DNA of 35,759 nucleotides from an uncultured Desulfomicrobium sp. (GCA_937872685.1 CALMTS010000435.1:1-35759); one strand, 5' to 3'; counted from the first letter of the stretch, positions 7,901 to 18,489 are shown. Made by a program: numbers and translations. Notes: generated by a model not told the origin, from the sequence alone.

Positions 7901-8571
7901 TCTCGTCCACTCTGGCCATCGCGCGCAAGGACCTTCGACTGGCCTTCGCCGGCGGGCAGGGGCCCGTGCAGGCCGTGCTCCTGGGGCTTCTGCTGGTCTT
8001 CATCTTCAGCCTTTCGGCGGCGCCCGGCGAGCGTTTCTCGCCCCAGCAGGCCATGGCGATATTCTGGCTGTGCAGCTCGTTCGCGGTGGTGCTCATCTTT
8101 TCCCTGCTCTTCCGCTTCGAGGAGGAGAACGACACGGCCACGGCCCTGCTCCTCTCTCCGCTGCCGGTGCAGGGGCTGTGGCTTGGCAAGACCCTGGCGG
8201 GACTTGTCCTTCTGCTCCTGTGCCAGGTCTTCTTTTTTCCGGCGGCCCTGGTTTTTCTTGGCCTCGATCCCGGCGGGAACCCTGGCGGGCTGGCCCTCAT
8301 GGTGCTCGGCGTGGACCTCGGCCTGTGCGTTTTGGGCGGCCTCATCGGCGCCATGGGGCATGGGCAGGGAGCCAAGGACGCGCTGCTGACCATCATTGTG
8401 TTTCCCTTGCAGGTTCCCCTTCTTCTGGGGGGCATCCGCATCGGCGTGGGCCTCATGCAGGGCGTTCCCCTGGCGGCCTTGGGTGACTGGTTCGGGCTTG
8501 TACTGGCGTTCGATGCGGTTTTTTCGGGCGCGGCACTTTTTCTCTTCCCCCATGTCTTCCGCGGGGAATAA
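7897..8571 (+). CDS. ccmB: Heme exporter membrane protein CcmB
   Basis: A 224-residue, mostly hydrophobic protein with about six membrane helices, the permease-like partner of CcmA. It starts with GTG (GTGA overlap with the ccmA stop) after a GGGAGG site. The N-terminal IARKDLRLAFAGGQG and the FRFEEENDTATALLLSPL segment are typical of CcmB. Placement between ccmA and ccmC supports the call. Confidence 0.9.
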   Translation: MISSTLAIARKDLRLAFAGGQGPVQAVLLGLLLVFIFSLSAAPGERFSPQQAMAIFWLCSSFAVVLIFSLLFRFEEENDTATALLLSPLPVQGLWLGKTLAGLVLLLLCQVFFFPAALVFLGLDPGGNPGGLALMVLGVDLGLCVLGGLIGAMGHGQGAKDALLTIIVFPLQVPLLLGGIRIGVGLMQGVPLAALGDWFGLVLAFDAVFSGAALFLFPHVFRGE

Positions 8572-8581
8572 AGGGGCTGGC

Positions 8582-9277
8582 ATGTTTCGCATCTATCCTA
8601 AAATGCTCATGTTTCTGGCCGCGGCCACAATGCTGCTCATGGCTGTGGGGCAGTATGCCATCTGGGTTTACGCACCCGAAGAGATGACCATGGGCCTGGT
8701 GCAGAAAATCTTCTATTTTCACCTGCCGCTGGCCTGGTGGTCCTTCGTGGCCTTTTTCGGGGTCTGTGCGGCCAGTGTGCTGGTGCTGTGGACGGGAAAA
8801 GAGAAATGGGACGTCCTGGCCGGGGTTCTGGCCGAGGTCGGCGTGCTCTTCAGCGGGCTGGCCCTGGTCACCGGTTCCATCTGGGGCCGTGCGGCCTGGA
8901 ACACGTGGTGGACGTGGGACCCGCGCCTGTCCACGACCCTGGTGATGTGGTTCGTCTACGCCGGCTATCTTGTGCTGCGCGCCGCCGACGCGGGCGGGGC
9001 CAAGGGCGCGCGGATGCGGGCCGTGCTCGGGATCGTCGCCTTTGTGGACGTCCCGCTGGTGTTTCTTTCCGCCCGCCTGTGGCGCTCCATCCATCCGGCC
9101 GTGCTCGCGTCCAGGAGCGGAGGGCTGGAGCCGGAGATGTGGACAACTGTATGGATCAACGTCGTGGCCTGGGGGGCGCTGTTCGCCGCCGTGGTTCTGG
9201 CCCGCTATCATGGCGCCGGGTTTGCGCGCCGGGTCGAGGCCGCCCTGGTCAGGATTCAGGAAAAGACCTTGCAATGA
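8582..9277 (+). CDS. ccmC: Heme exporter protein CcmC
   Basis: A 231-residue inner-membrane protein with six predicted helices that loads heme onto CcmE. The WWD signature is at residues 101-117 (WGRAAWNTWWTWDPRLS). I chose the ATG at 8582, 11 nt after the ccmB stop, because the product then starts MFRIYPKMLMF as family members do; the open frame extends upstream into ccmB but that part is not coding. The ribosome site AAAGGGG precedes it. Confidence 0.93.
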   Translation: MFRIYPKMLMFLAAATMLLMAVGQYAIWVYAPEEMTMGLVQKIFYFHLPLAWWSFVAFFGVCAASVLVLWTGKEKWDVLAGVLAEVGVLFSGLALVTGSIWGRAAWNTWWTWDPRLSTTLVMWFVYAGYLVLRAADAGGAKGARMRAVLGIVAFVDVPLVFLSARLWRSIHPAVLASRSGGLEPEMWTTVWINVVAWGALFAAVVLARYHGAGFARRVEAALVRIQEKTLQ

Positions 9278-9287
9278 GGGGAGAGTC

Positions 9288-9419
9288 ATGAATTACCTTT
9301 TTATCGCCAATGTGTGCATCTGGGTCGGAGTGGGCGGCTACGTCCTGTTCCTGGCCCGGCAGCACAGTGCCCTGGAGCGCCGCGTACGGCAGCTGGAGAT
9401 TCTCGATGCAGACGAATAA
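9288..9419 (+). CDS. ccmD: CcmD-like small membrane protein
   Basis: A 43-residue peptide with one N-terminal membrane helix (about residues 3-23) and a short charged helix. Size, topology and position directly after ccmC fit CcmD, the adaptor that helps release holo-CcmE from CcmABC. Sequence similarity in this family is weak, so the call rests on context. A GGGGAGAG ribosome site precedes the start, and its end overlaps the next gene by 14 nt. Confidence 0.72.
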   Translation: MNYLFIANVCIWVGVGGYVLFLARQHSALERRVRQLEILDADE

Positions 9420-9987
9420 CGCCTTTCCCCTCGCCGCCCGCCGGTGGACCCTGATGTTCCTTCTGGCCTGCCTTGGCGCCATGCTCTTTGCCGCGGTGGC
9501 GTACAGGGTCGAGAACCCATCCATCGTCCAGCATGAAGAGCGGCAGGAGATGCCGGGAGGCATGGGACAGATGGGCGGCGACATGTCCGGCATCTCGGCC
9601 ATGATGAAAAAGCTCCAGGACAACCCCGACGACGCCGAGGCCATGCGCGCCCTGGGCATGGCGTTCATGGAGATGCGGGCCTGGGACAAGTCCATGTCCT
9701 TCTGGGACATGCTCCTCGAAAAGGATCCCAAGGACGTGATGGCTCTGAACCAGAAGGGCTTCTGCCTTTTTGAACTGGAGAAGTACGCCGAGGCCGCGGA
9801 ATTCTTCGAGCGCATGCTGACCATAGAAACCGGCAACTTTCACGCGCACTACAACCTCGGGGTCATCTACAAGCACTATTTGTCCCAGCCGGACAAGGCC
9901 TCGGCGCATTTCCAGGCCGTGATCGACGCTGCGCCCGACGACCCCGAGCTTGTGGACAGCGCCCGCCGGGAGTTGACCGGACAGTAG
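9406..9987 (+). CDS. Membrane-anchored TPR protein of the ccm cluster (CcmI/CcmH-C-like)
   Basis: A 193-residue protein with one N-terminal membrane helix (about residues 14-33), a Met- and Gly-rich linker (Met at 49, 53, 56, 60, 66, 67) and then tetratricopeptide repeats to the C-terminus. It resembles the periplasmic TPR part of CcmI, or of fused CcmH, that holds apocytochrome c for heme ligation. It has no CxxC motif, so it cannot replace the thiol chemistry of CcmG or CcmH. The start overlaps the CcmD-like gene; GGAGA precedes it. The role is inferred from domain and position. Confidence 0.75.
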   Translation: MQTNNAFPLAARRWTLMFLLACLGAMLFAAVAYRVENPSIVQHEERQEMPGGMGQMGGDMSGISAMMKKLQDNPDDAEAMRALGMAFMEMRAWDKSMSFWDMLLEKDPKDVMALNQKGFCLFELEKYAEAAEFFERMLTIETGNFHAHYNLGVIYKHYLSQPDKASAHFQAVIDAAPDDPELVDSARRELTGQ

Positions 9988-9999
9988 CCTGTCACGGCG

Positions 10000-10021
10000 G
10001 TGCGGCAGGCCTCGGCCGCAC
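10000..10021 (+). terminator. Hairpin downstream of the ccm operon
   Basis: A perfect 7-bp stem (GTGCGGC at 10000-10006, GCCGCAC at 10015-10021) with an 8-nt loop starts 12 nt after the TPR gene stop. Only a short TCGTGTTT follows, so it is a weak intrinsic terminator that probably ends ccm transcription. Confidence 0.5.
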
Positions 10022-10027
10022 TCGTGT

Positions 10028-10057
10028 TTGACACCGGCAATGCCCTGATGCTAACGG
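10028..10057 (+). promoter_or_regulatory. Candidate sigma-70 promoter of livJ
   Basis: A consensus -35 hexamer TTGACA (10028-10033) is followed 17-18 nt later by CTAACG/TAACGG, a poor -10. It lies just after the ccm hairpin and about 90 nt before the livJ start, which is a plausible place for the promoter. Confidence 0.4.
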
Positions 10058-10142
10058 GTTTCGATTCGTTTCTGTGAGAACAAGGGGCTCGGCACCGAGC
10101 CATGATTCGTTTGTCCTTAACTCGAACATTGTGGAGGAACTG

Positions 10143-11255
10143 ATGAAACGTTTTTCTGGTCTCGTGATCGCTGCGTGTCTGACCCTGCTGACCAGTTCAG
10201 CCTTTGGTGCCGACACCATCAAGATCGGCGTTGCCGGCGCCCACACCGGTGACTTGGCCTCCTACGGTCTGCCCACCGTCAACGCCGCCAAGCTCGTAGC
10301 CAAGGACGTCAACGCCAAGGGCGGCATCGACGGCAAGCAGATCGAACTCCTGGTCCAGGACGAAGAGTGCAAGCCCGAGAAGGCCACCAACGCCGCGACC
10401 AAGCTGGTCTCCGATGGCGCCGTCGTCGTGGTCGGACACATCTGCTCCGGCGCCACCAAGGCCGCCCTGCCCATCTACACCGAGGCCAAGGTCGTGACCA
10501 TGTCCCCCTCGGCCACCAACCCCGAACTGACCCAGAGCGGCCAGTACCCCACATTTTTCCGCACCATCGCTTCCGATGACGCCCAGGCCAAGCTCGGCGT
10601 GGACTTCGCCATCGACAAGCTGGGTGCCAAGAAGATCGCCGTGCTGCATGACAAGGGCGACTACGGCAAGGGTTATGCCGAATACGCCCAGAAGTTCATT
10701 CAGGAAGGCGGCAAGGCCGAAGTGGTCCTCTTCGAGGGCGTGACCCCCGGCGCCGTGGATTACTCCGCGGTGGTCCAGAAAGTCCGCCAGTCCGGAGCTG
10801 ACACCGTCATGTTCGGCGGCTACCATCCTGAAGCCTCCAAGATCGTGGCCCAGCTGAAGAAGAAGCGCGTCAAGGTGCAGTTCATCTCCGATGACGGCGT
10901 GAAGGACGACACCTTCATCAAGGTCGCCGGCGCCGACGCCGAGGGCGTGTACGCTTCCGGTCCTCAGGACGTCAGCGGCCTCGAAATGAACAAGGCCGCC
11001 AAGGCCGCTCACATGGCGGAATTCGGCACCGAGCCCGGCGCCTTCTTTGATGCCGCCTATGCAGCCATGCAGGCCCTGGTCAACGCCATCGACAAGGCCG
11101 ACTCCACCGATGCCGACAAGATCATGAACGTGCTGCGCACCGAAAACGTGGACACCACGGTCGGTACCATCAAGTTCGATGCCCGCGGCGACGCGGAGGG
11201 CGTAGGCTTCTCCATGTACCAGGTCCAGAACGGCGCGTACGTGGAACTCAAGTAG
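10143..11255 (+). CDS. livJ: Branched-chain amino acid ABC transporter, substrate-binding protein
   Basis: A 370-residue periplasmic binding protein of the LIV type (leucine, isoleucine, valine or similar). A Sec signal peptide covers residues 1-22 with cleavage at AFG/AD. The mature start DTIKIGVAGAHTGDLASYG is typical, and the cysteine pair C76 and C101 matches the conserved disulfide. The start at 10143 has a GGAGG site; a longer frame starting at 10074 lacks one and would spoil the signal peptide. It heads livJHMGF, and a strong palindrome after it would favour high expression of this component. The actual ligand is not readable from sequence. Confidence 0.93.
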   Translation: MKRFSGLVIAACLTLLTSSAFGADTIKIGVAGAHTGDLASYGLPTVNAAKLVAKDVNAKGGIDGKQIELLVQDEECKPEKATNAATKLVSDGAVVVVGHICSGATKAALPIYTEAKVVTMSPSATNPELTQSGQYPTFFRTIASDDAQAKLGVDFAIDKLGAKKIAVLHDKGDYGKGYAEYAQKFIQEGGKAEVVLFEGVTPGAVDYSAVVQKVRQSGADTVMFGGYHPEASKIVAQLKKKRVKVQFISDDGVKDDTFIKVAGADAEGVYASGPQDVSGLEMNKAAKAAHMAEFGTEPGAFFDAAYAAMQALVNAIDKADSTDADKIMNVLRTENVDTTVGTIKFDARGDAEGVGFSMYQVQNGAYVELK

Positions 11256-11280
11256 AGGTCTTCCGGATTAAGCAGTTACA

Positions 11281-11316
11281 ACCGAGGGACAGGCTAGCCT
11301 GTCCCTCGGTTCTTTC
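11281..11316 (+). terminator. Perfect palindrome between livJ and livH (partial terminator)
   Basis: Positions 11281-11310 form a perfect 30-nt palindrome (two 15-nt arms, ACCGAGGGACAGGCT and its complement), starting 25 nt after the livJ stop. A short TCTTTC follows. The very stable stem would stop part of the transcripts and protect livJ mRNA from 3' decay, so more binding protein than permease is made. Confidence 0.75.
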
Positions 11317-11333
11317 AACAGGCCGGCAAGGAA

Positions 11334-11350
11334 CGATCCGGGCCGGATCG
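11334..11350 (+). other. Palindrome just before the livH ribosome site
   Basis: Two 8-nt arms (CGATCCGG and CCGGATCG) flank a single base, 11 nt before the livH start region. It could form a stem next to the GAGGAA ribosome site and lower livH translation, or it may be a protein-binding site. No known operator is recognised. Confidence 0.4.
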
Positions 11351-11361
11351 GACGAGGAAAC

Positions 11362-12270
11362 ATGGACTGGCAATATTTTTCCGAACTTTTTCTGGGCGGA
11401 CTGACCCGCGGCAGCATCTACGCTCTGATCGCCATCGGCTACACCATGGTCTACGGCATCATCGAGCTGATCAACTTTGCCCACGGCGAGGTCTACATGC
11501 TCGGGGCCTTCATGGGCCTCATCGTGGCCGGGGTCCTTGGCATCATGGGCTTCCCCGCGCCGGCCATTCTGGTCATAGCCGCCGTGGTGGCCATCATCTA
11601 CTGCGCGGGCTACGGCTACACGATGGAGAAGATCGCATACAAGCCCCTGCGCGGGGCCGGACGCCTTTCGCCTCTGATTTCGGCCATCGGCATGTCCCTT
11701 TTCCTGCAGAACTACATCATTCTGGCCCAGACCTCTGACTTTCTGCCCTTCCCGCGCCTCATCCCGGATTTTGAGTTCATCGAGCCCATCGCTCATGTCT
11801 TCGGGTCGTCGGATTTTGTCATCGTCGTCACCAGCGCGCTGTTCATGGCCGGGCTGACGGTCTTCATCAAGTACACCAAGATGGGCAAGGCCATGCGCGC
11901 CACTGCGCAGAACCGCAAGATGGCCATGCTGCTCGGCGTTGACGCGGACAAGGTCATTTCCATCACGTTCCTTCTCGGATCGTCCCTGGCGGCCCTCGGC
12001 GGCGTGCTCATCGCCTCCCACGTCGGCATGGTCAACTTCGCCATCGGGTTCCTGGCCGGCATCAAGGCCTTCACCGCCGCGGTCCTGGGCGGCATCGGCT
12101 CCATTCCCGGCGCCATGCTCGGCGGGTTGTTCCTCGGCCTGTCCGAGAGCTTCGCCACCGGGTACATTTCGAGCGATTACGAGGACGTCTTCGCGTTCAC
12201 CCTGCTGGTGGTCTTCCTGATCTTCAGGCCCTCGGGCATCATGGGCAAGGCCAAGGTGGAAAAGGTATGA
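11362..12270 (+). CDS. livH: Branched-chain amino acid ABC transporter permease LivH
   Basis: A 302-residue inner-membrane permease with about eight hydrophobic helices. The N-terminal GLTRGSIYALIAIGYTMVYG and the INFAHGEVYMLGAF segment are family hallmarks, as is GVDADKVISITFLLGSSLAALGG in the cytoplasmic coupling region. The start follows GAGGAAAC. It pairs with LivM and the LivG and LivF ATPases encoded next. Confidence 0.94.
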   Translation: MDWQYFSELFLGGLTRGSIYALIAIGYTMVYGIIELINFAHGEVYMLGAFMGLIVAGVLGIMGFPAPAILVIAAVVAIIYCAGYGYTMEKIAYKPLRGAGRLSPLISAIGMSLFLQNYIILAQTSDFLPFPRLIPDFEFIEPIAHVFGSSDFVIVVTSALFMAGLTVFIKYTKMGKAMRATAQNRKMAMLLGVDADKVISITFLLGSSLAALGGVLIASHVGMVNFAIGFLAGIKAFTAAVLGGIGSIPGAMLGGLFLGLSESFATGYISSDYEDVFAFTLLVVFLIFRPSGIMGKAKVEKV

Positions 12271-12307
12271 TCGGCGGGCGAAATTTTTTCGAAGGACGGA
12301 GACGATA

Positions 12308-13531
12308 ATGAACGAACTCAAAAAATCCATCCTGGTCAGCATCTGGTTCATGTTCCTGACCTTTCCCATCATGGTCATCCGCGTGAACTCCATCGAGAAG
12401 ACGGTGGTCTGGCGGTGGGAGAATCTGGCCCTGATCGGCATCGGCAGCTTCGTGCTGTCCTTTGTCTGGCGCTGGGCCCTGCGCCGCAAGGAGGTCAGCG
12501 ATGCCGTGGCCGACTCCGGGTCGAAGGAGACGGGGAAATTTTCCCGGATGCTGGACAACCCGGCCCTGCGCTTGCCGCTCCAGATCGGCTTTCTGGCCCT
12601 TTTCATGGCCATCCCGTGGGTTGTGACCACGTACCAGACCAACATCCTGATCTCGTTCCTGCTCTATGTGGTGCTCGGCCTGGGGCTCAACGTCATCGTC
12701 GGAGTGGCGGGCCTGCTGTTTCTCGGACATGCGGCGTTTTACGCCATTGGAGCCTATTCCTACGCCCTGTTGAATCAGTACTTCGGCCTCGGCTTCTGGA
12801 TCTCACTGCCCATCGGCGGCATATTGGCCGCCCTGGCCGGCGTGGCGCTGGCCTTTCCGGTGCTCAGGCTGCGCGGCGACTATCTGGCCATCGTCACCCT
12901 GGGTTTCGGTGAGATCGTCCGCCTGCTGCTCGAGAACTGGAGCAACCTGACGGGCGGCCCTTCGGGCATCTCGAACATCCCGCGTCCCGGCCTCATGGAT
13001 GCGAAACTGTCCGTGGCCGACGCCAACATCTACATCTACTACATCGTGCTGGCCCTGGCGATCATCACCATCATCGCCGTCTCGCGCCTCAAGGATTCCC
13101 GCATCGGGCGTGCCTTGCAGGCTCTGCGTGAGGATGAGGTGGCCTGCGAGGCCATGGGCATCGACCGCGTCGGCGTCAAACTCATGGCCTTCGGCCTGGG
13201 CACGGCTTGGGCGGGTTTTGCCGGAGTCGTGTTCGCCGCCAAGACGACTTTCATCAACCCGGCGAGCTTCACCTTTTTCGAATCGGCCATCATCCTCTCC
13301 ATCGTAGTTTTGGGCGGCATGGGCTCCAATTTGGGTGTCATCCTCGGATCGGCCTTCCTGGTGCTGCTGCCCGAGTACATGCGCGCCTTCTCCGAGTATC
13401 GCATGATCCTCTTCGCAACGGCCATGGTGCTCATGATGGTCTTCCGTCCCCAGGGTCTCATCCCCGAAAAGAGGAGGGTCTATACGGTGGTTGATCCCGA
13501 ACTGAACACGGCCAAAGGAGGACAGATCTAG
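12308..13531 (+). CDS. livM: Branched-chain amino acid ABC transporter permease LivM
   Basis: A 407-residue inner-membrane permease. The core begins near residue 95 with NILISFLLYVVLGLGLNVIVG and includes GDYLAIVTLGFGEIVRLLLENW and the EDEVACEAMGI coupling segment. The roughly 90-residue N-terminal part contains two extra helices, as in long LivM forms. A GGACGGAG ribosome site precedes the start. The stop codon directly abuts the livG start. Confidence 0.93.
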   Translation: MNELKKSILVSIWFMFLTFPIMVIRVNSIEKTVVWRWENLALIGIGSFVLSFVWRWALRRKEVSDAVADSGSKETGKFSRMLDNPALRLPLQIGFLALFMAIPWVVTTYQTNILISFLLYVVLGLGLNVIVGVAGLLFLGHAAFYAIGAYSYALLNQYFGLGFWISLPIGGILAALAGVALAFPVLRLRGDYLAIVTLGFGEIVRLLLENWSNLTGGPSGISNIPRPGLMDAKLSVADANIYIYYIVLALAIITIIAVSRLKDSRIGRALQALREDEVACEAMGIDRVGVKLMAFGLGTAWAGFAGVVFAAKTTFINPASFTFFESAIILSIVVLGGMGSNLGVILGSAFLVLLPEYMRAFSEYRMILFATAMVLMMVFRPQGLIPEKRRVYTVVDPELNTAKGGQI

Positions 13532-14320
13532 ATGGAACCGGTACTCGACGTCACGGCTGTGTCCATGAACTTCGGTGGCCTGAGGGCCTTGAACGACGTG
13601 GAACTCAAGGTCAGCTCCGGTGAGATCGTAGCCCTCATCGGCCCCAACGGAGCGGGCAAGACCACGTTCTTCAACTGCATCACAAGCATCTACACCCCCA
13701 CGGAAGGCGAGGTCTGGTTCACGCCCAGGAAGGGCGTGCGCACCAGGGTCAACGGCATGAAGCCCAACCTGGTCACGGCCCTGGGAATGGCCCGAACCTT
13801 TCAGAACATCCGTCTCTTCAAGAACATGAGCGTGCTGGAAAACGTCATGATCGCCCGCCACTGCCGCACCAAGGCCGGGATTCTCGGGGCGCTGCTGCGC
13901 TCCCCCGCCGTGTGCCGCGAGGAGAAGGAGATCGTGGACCGCAGCTACGAACTGCTCAAGTACATGGGGCTGCACAAATTCTACGATGAACAGGCCTGCA
14001 ACCTCCCTTACGGCGCCCAGCGCCGTCTCGAGATCGCGCGAGCCCTGGCCACGGAACCGACGCTTCTGCTTCTGGACGAACCCGCAGCCGGCATGAACCC
14101 CCAGGAAACCGAGTCACTGAAGCAACTGGTCCTGCGCATCCGGGACGAGATGGATATGGCCATCCTGCTCATCGAACACGACATGAGCATGGTCATGAGC
14201 CTGTCCGAACGCATTTACGTCATGGAGTACGGGTGTCTCATCGCCCATGGCACCCCCGCGGAGGTCAGCAGCGATCCCCGGGTCATCAAAGCCTACCTCG
14301 GGGAGGACGCCCATGCTTGA
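13532..14320 (+). CDS. livG: Branched-chain amino acid ABC transporter ATPase LivG
   Basis: A 262-residue cytoplasmic ATPase. Walker A is GPNGAGKTT (residues 37-45), the degenerate signature YGAQRRLEIARAL is the form usual for LivG, and Walker B is LLLLDEPAAGMNP. The insert after Walker A with MARTFQNIRLF is also typical. The start immediately follows the livM stop, with AAAGGAGG upstream. The end overlaps livF by 8 nt. Confidence 0.94.
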   Translation: MEPVLDVTAVSMNFGGLRALNDVELKVSSGEIVALIGPNGAGKTTFFNCITSIYTPTEGEVWFTPRKGVRTRVNGMKPNLVTALGMARTFQNIRLFKNMSVLENVMIARHCRTKAGILGALLRSPAVCREEKEIVDRSYELLKYMGLHKFYDEQACNLPYGAQRRLEIARALATEPTLLLLDEPAAGMNPQETESLKQLVLRIRDEMDMAILLIEHDMSMVMSLSERIYVMEYGCLIAHGTPAEVSSDPRVIKAYLGEDAHA

Positions 14321-15017
14321 GCTCAGAAACGTCAGCACCTTCTACGGCAACATCCAGGCTCTGCACGGGGTCTCCCTGACCATCGGAAAGGGCGAGATCG
14401 TGACCCTCATCGGAGCCAACGGCGCGGGCAAGAGCACCACGCTCATGTCCATCTGCGGCGGCGTCCCGCCCCGTAGCGGCGAGATCATCTTCGAAGGGCA
14501 GCCGATCCACACCCTCAAGGCCGACCGCATCGTGCGTATGGGCATTTCCCAGGTGCCCGAGGGCAGGCTCATCTTTCCCGACATGACGGTCATGGAGAAC
14601 CTGGACCTTGGCGCCTTCCTGCGCAACGACAAGGCCGGCATCGCCCAGGATCTGGAATACGTCTTTGAACTCTTTCCCATCCTGGCGGAACGCCGCAAAC
14701 AGCTCGGCGGCACCCTGTCCGGCGGCGAGCAGCAGATGCTGGCCATCTCCCGCGCGCTGATGGCCCGCCCGCGCCTGCTGTTGCTGGACGAGCCGTCCCT
14801 GGGTCTGGCACCCATCATCATCGCCCAAATTTTCGACATCATCCGCAAGGTCAACCAGTCCGGAACCACGGTCTTCCTGGTCGAGCAGAACGCCAACCAG
14901 GCTCTCAAGGTCGCGCACCGGGCCTACGTCATGGAAAACGGCCGTATCACCCTGGAGGATTCCGCCGCAGCCCTGTTGGCCAACGAAGATGTCAAGAAGG
15001 CCTATCTGGGACTTTAA
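14313..15017 (+). CDS. livF: Branched-chain amino acid ABC transporter ATPase LivF
   Basis: A 234-residue ATPase. Walker A is GANGAGKST (residues 34-42), the signature is [15 protein letters not shown] and Walker B is [13 protein letters not shown]; the [14 protein letters not shown] segment is typical of LivF. I chose ATG 14313 over an earlier in-frame ATG at 14247 because it has GGGGAGGA upstream and fits the family start. It ends the liv operon. Confidence 0.94.
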   Translation: MLELRNVSTFYGNIQALHGVSLTIGKGEIVTLIGANGAGKSTTLMSICGGVPPRSGEIIFEGQPIHTLKADRIVRMGISQVPEGRLIFPDMTVMENLDLGAFLRNDKAGIAQDLEYVFELFPILAERRKQLGGTLSGGEQQMLAISRALMARPRLLLLDEPSLGLAPIIIAQIFDIIRKVNQSGTTVFLVEQNANQALKVAHRAYVMENGRITLEDSAAALLANEDVKKAYLGL

Positions 15018-16529
<1,512 letters not shown>

Positions 16530-16574
16530 AATTTTCGAGAACATAACCATCCGCAAACCGGATGGAGGAAAAAC

Positions 16575-18122
16575 ATGGATATTCAAGATAAAGTCATCAT
16601 CCTCGACTTCGGGTCCCAGTATACCCAGCTCATCGCCCGGCGCACACGCGAATCCGGGGTCTATTCCGAGATTCACCCCTGCACCATCACCGCAGAGGAA
16701 CTCAAGGACCTGCAGCCCAGCGCCATCATCCTGTCCGGCGGTCCTGCCTCGGTCACGAGTTCAGATTCCCCGGGTGTGGACCCGGTCATCTTCAGCTGGG
16801 GGCTGCCGGTCCTGGGCATCTGCTACGGCATGCAACTCATGGCTCATGTCCTGGGCGGCAAGGTCGCTCCGTCCCTGGATCGCGAGTACGGCCGCAGCGA
16901 ACTGTTCTTTCAGGATAAGTCCCCCCTGTGGGACCGTGTCGCCGACGCCGAGAAGCTGACGGTCTGGATGTCTCACGGCGATCATGTCCTGGAAGTGCCC
17001 CCGGGATTTTCGGTCACGGCCAAGACCCAGAACATCGAAATTGCGGCCATGGCCGACGTCGAGCGCCGGATGTACGCGCTGCAGTTCCATCCTGAAGTGG
17101 CCCACACCGAACAGGGTGACGAGATTCTGCGAAACTTCCTTTTTCATGTCGCCGGGCTCAAGTCGACCTGGACCATGTCCTCCTTCGTGGACTCCATGCT
17201 CCACAACCTGCCGTTGCAGATCGGCGACGACAAGGTGGTCTGCGGCCTGTCGGGCGGCATCGACTCCACTGTGGTGGCCGTGCTCCTGAACAAGGCCATC
17301 GGCAAGAACCTGCACTGCATCTTCGTCGACAACGGTCTGCTGCGCGCCGGCGAGGGCGACGAGGTCATCGGCTACCTGCGCGAGCATTTCGACCTGAACC
17401 TCCATTACATCAAGGCCCAGGACAAGTTCCTGTCCCGTCTCGAAGGCCTCGATGACCCGGAGCAGAAGCGCAAGATCATCGGCTACACGTTCATCGAGGT
17501 ATTCGAGGAAGAGGCCAAGAAGATTCCCGGCGTCAAATACCTGGCTCAGGGGACCCTGTATCCCGATGTCATCGAGTCGGTCAGCTTCAAGGGCCCTTCG
17601 GCTGTCATCAAGAGCCATCACAACGTCGGCGGACTGCCTGAGAAGATGGATCTTGCTCTGGTGGAGCCCCTGCGTGAACTCTTCAAGGACGAAGTTCGCA
17701 AGGTCGCCCAGGAACTGGGCCTGCCCGACTTCATCGTCTGGCGTCATCCCTTCCCCGGCCCGGGTCTGGCCATCCGCGTCATCGGCGAGATCACGGACGA
17801 GCGTCTGGAGATCCTGCGCCAGGCCGACAAGATCGTGCAGCACGAGCTCATGGCATCCAACTGGTACTACAAGGTTTGGCAGGGCTTTGCCGTTCTGCTG
17901 CCGCTGAAGACCGTGGGCGTCATGGGTGACGAGCGGACCTACGAGCACGTCATCGCCCTGCGCATCGTCGACTCCATCGACGCCATGACAGCGGACTGGT
18001 CCCGCATTCCTACGGAGATCCTCGGGCGCATGTCCAACCGGATCATCAACGAGGTGAAAGGGGTGAACCGGGTCGTCTACGACATTTCGTCCAAGCCGCC
18101 GAGCACCATCGAGTGGGAATAG
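16575..18122 (+). CDS. guaA: GMP synthase (glutamine-hydrolysing)
   Basis: A 515-residue enzyme that converts XMP to GMP using ATP and glutamine. The class I amidotransferase domain occupies about residues 1-195 with nucleophile C83 in GICYGMQ and the FHPEV histidine-glutamate pair. The ATP pyrophosphatase loop is SGGIDS at 226-231. The C-terminal dimerisation domain contains [15 protein letters not shown] and ends in the usual [19 protein letters not shown] site precedes the start. Confidence 0.97.
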   Translation: MDIQDKVIILDFGSQYTQLIARRTRESGVYSEIHPCTITAEELKDLQPSAIILSGGPASVTSSDSPGVDPVIFSWGLPVLGICYGMQLMAHVLGGKVAPSLDREYGRSELFFQDKSPLWDRVADAEKLTVWMSHGDHVLEVPPGFSVTAKTQNIEIAAMADVERRMYALQFHPEVAHTEQGDEILRNFLFHVAGLKSTWTMSSFVDSMLHNLPLQIGDDKVVCGLSGGIDSTVVAVLLNKAIGKNLHCIFVDNGLLRAGEGDEVIGYLREHFDLNLHYIKAQDKFLSRLEGLDDPEQKRKIIGYTFIEVFEEEAKKIPGVKYLAQGTLYPDVIESVSFKGPSAVIKSHHNVGGLPEKMDLALVEPLRELFKDEVRKVAQELGLPDFIVWRHPFPGPGLAIRVIGEITDERLEILRQADKIVQHELMASNWYYKVWQGFAVLLPLKTVGVMGDERTYEHVIALRIVDSIDAMTADWSRIPTEILGRMSNRIINEVKGVNRVVYDISSKPPSTIEWE

Positions 18123-18156
18123 GCGTCCGCAACAATCCATTTTCGGAGATGCGCAT

Positions 18157-18489
18157 ATGTTTGGAATCGGTTCCACGGAACTTATTGTCATTCTCATTGT
18201 TGCCCTGATTGTCATCGGTCCGGCCAAACTGCCCGAGATGGCCAAAGCCCTGGGCAAGGCCCTGGGCGAGTTCCGCCGGGTCAGCACGGACGTGAAGCGG
18301 ACCATCGAAATGGAGGCCGAGCAGGCCGACCAGAAGGCCCGCACCGAGCAGGCCAAGAAGGAACTCTTCCCCGACAATGCGGCGGCCCCGTCTCCGTCCA
18401 AGCCGGCTGACGCCGCGGCCGAGGGGCAGGCCGCCCCCGCAGCGCAGCCCGAGGCGGCCCCCGCCGGGGCCGACAAGGAAAAGGCATGA
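18157..18489 (+). CDS. tatB: Sec-independent translocase TatA/TatB-family protein
   Basis: A 110-residue protein of the twin-arginine translocase. It has one N-terminal membrane helix (about residues 7-21, ELIVILIVALIVIGP), the hinge and an amphipathic helix (KLPEMAKALGKALGEFRR), then an Ala/Pro/Glu-rich tail. Glutamate at position 8 is the TatB form; TatA usually has another polar residue there, so TatB is favoured, but in two-gene systems one protein may do both jobs. Its stop overlaps the tatC start (ATGA). Confidence 0.85.
   Translation: MFGIGSTELIVILIVALIVIGPAKLPEMAKALGKALGEFRRVSTDVKRTIEMEAEQADQKARTEQAKKELFPDNAAAPSPSKPADAAAEGQAAPAAQPEAAPAGADKEKA

Noticed and set aside
16761-18476. 571-codon minus-strand frame opposite guaA and tatB
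   Set aside because: Antisense shadow of guaA, whose catalytic motifs are intact.
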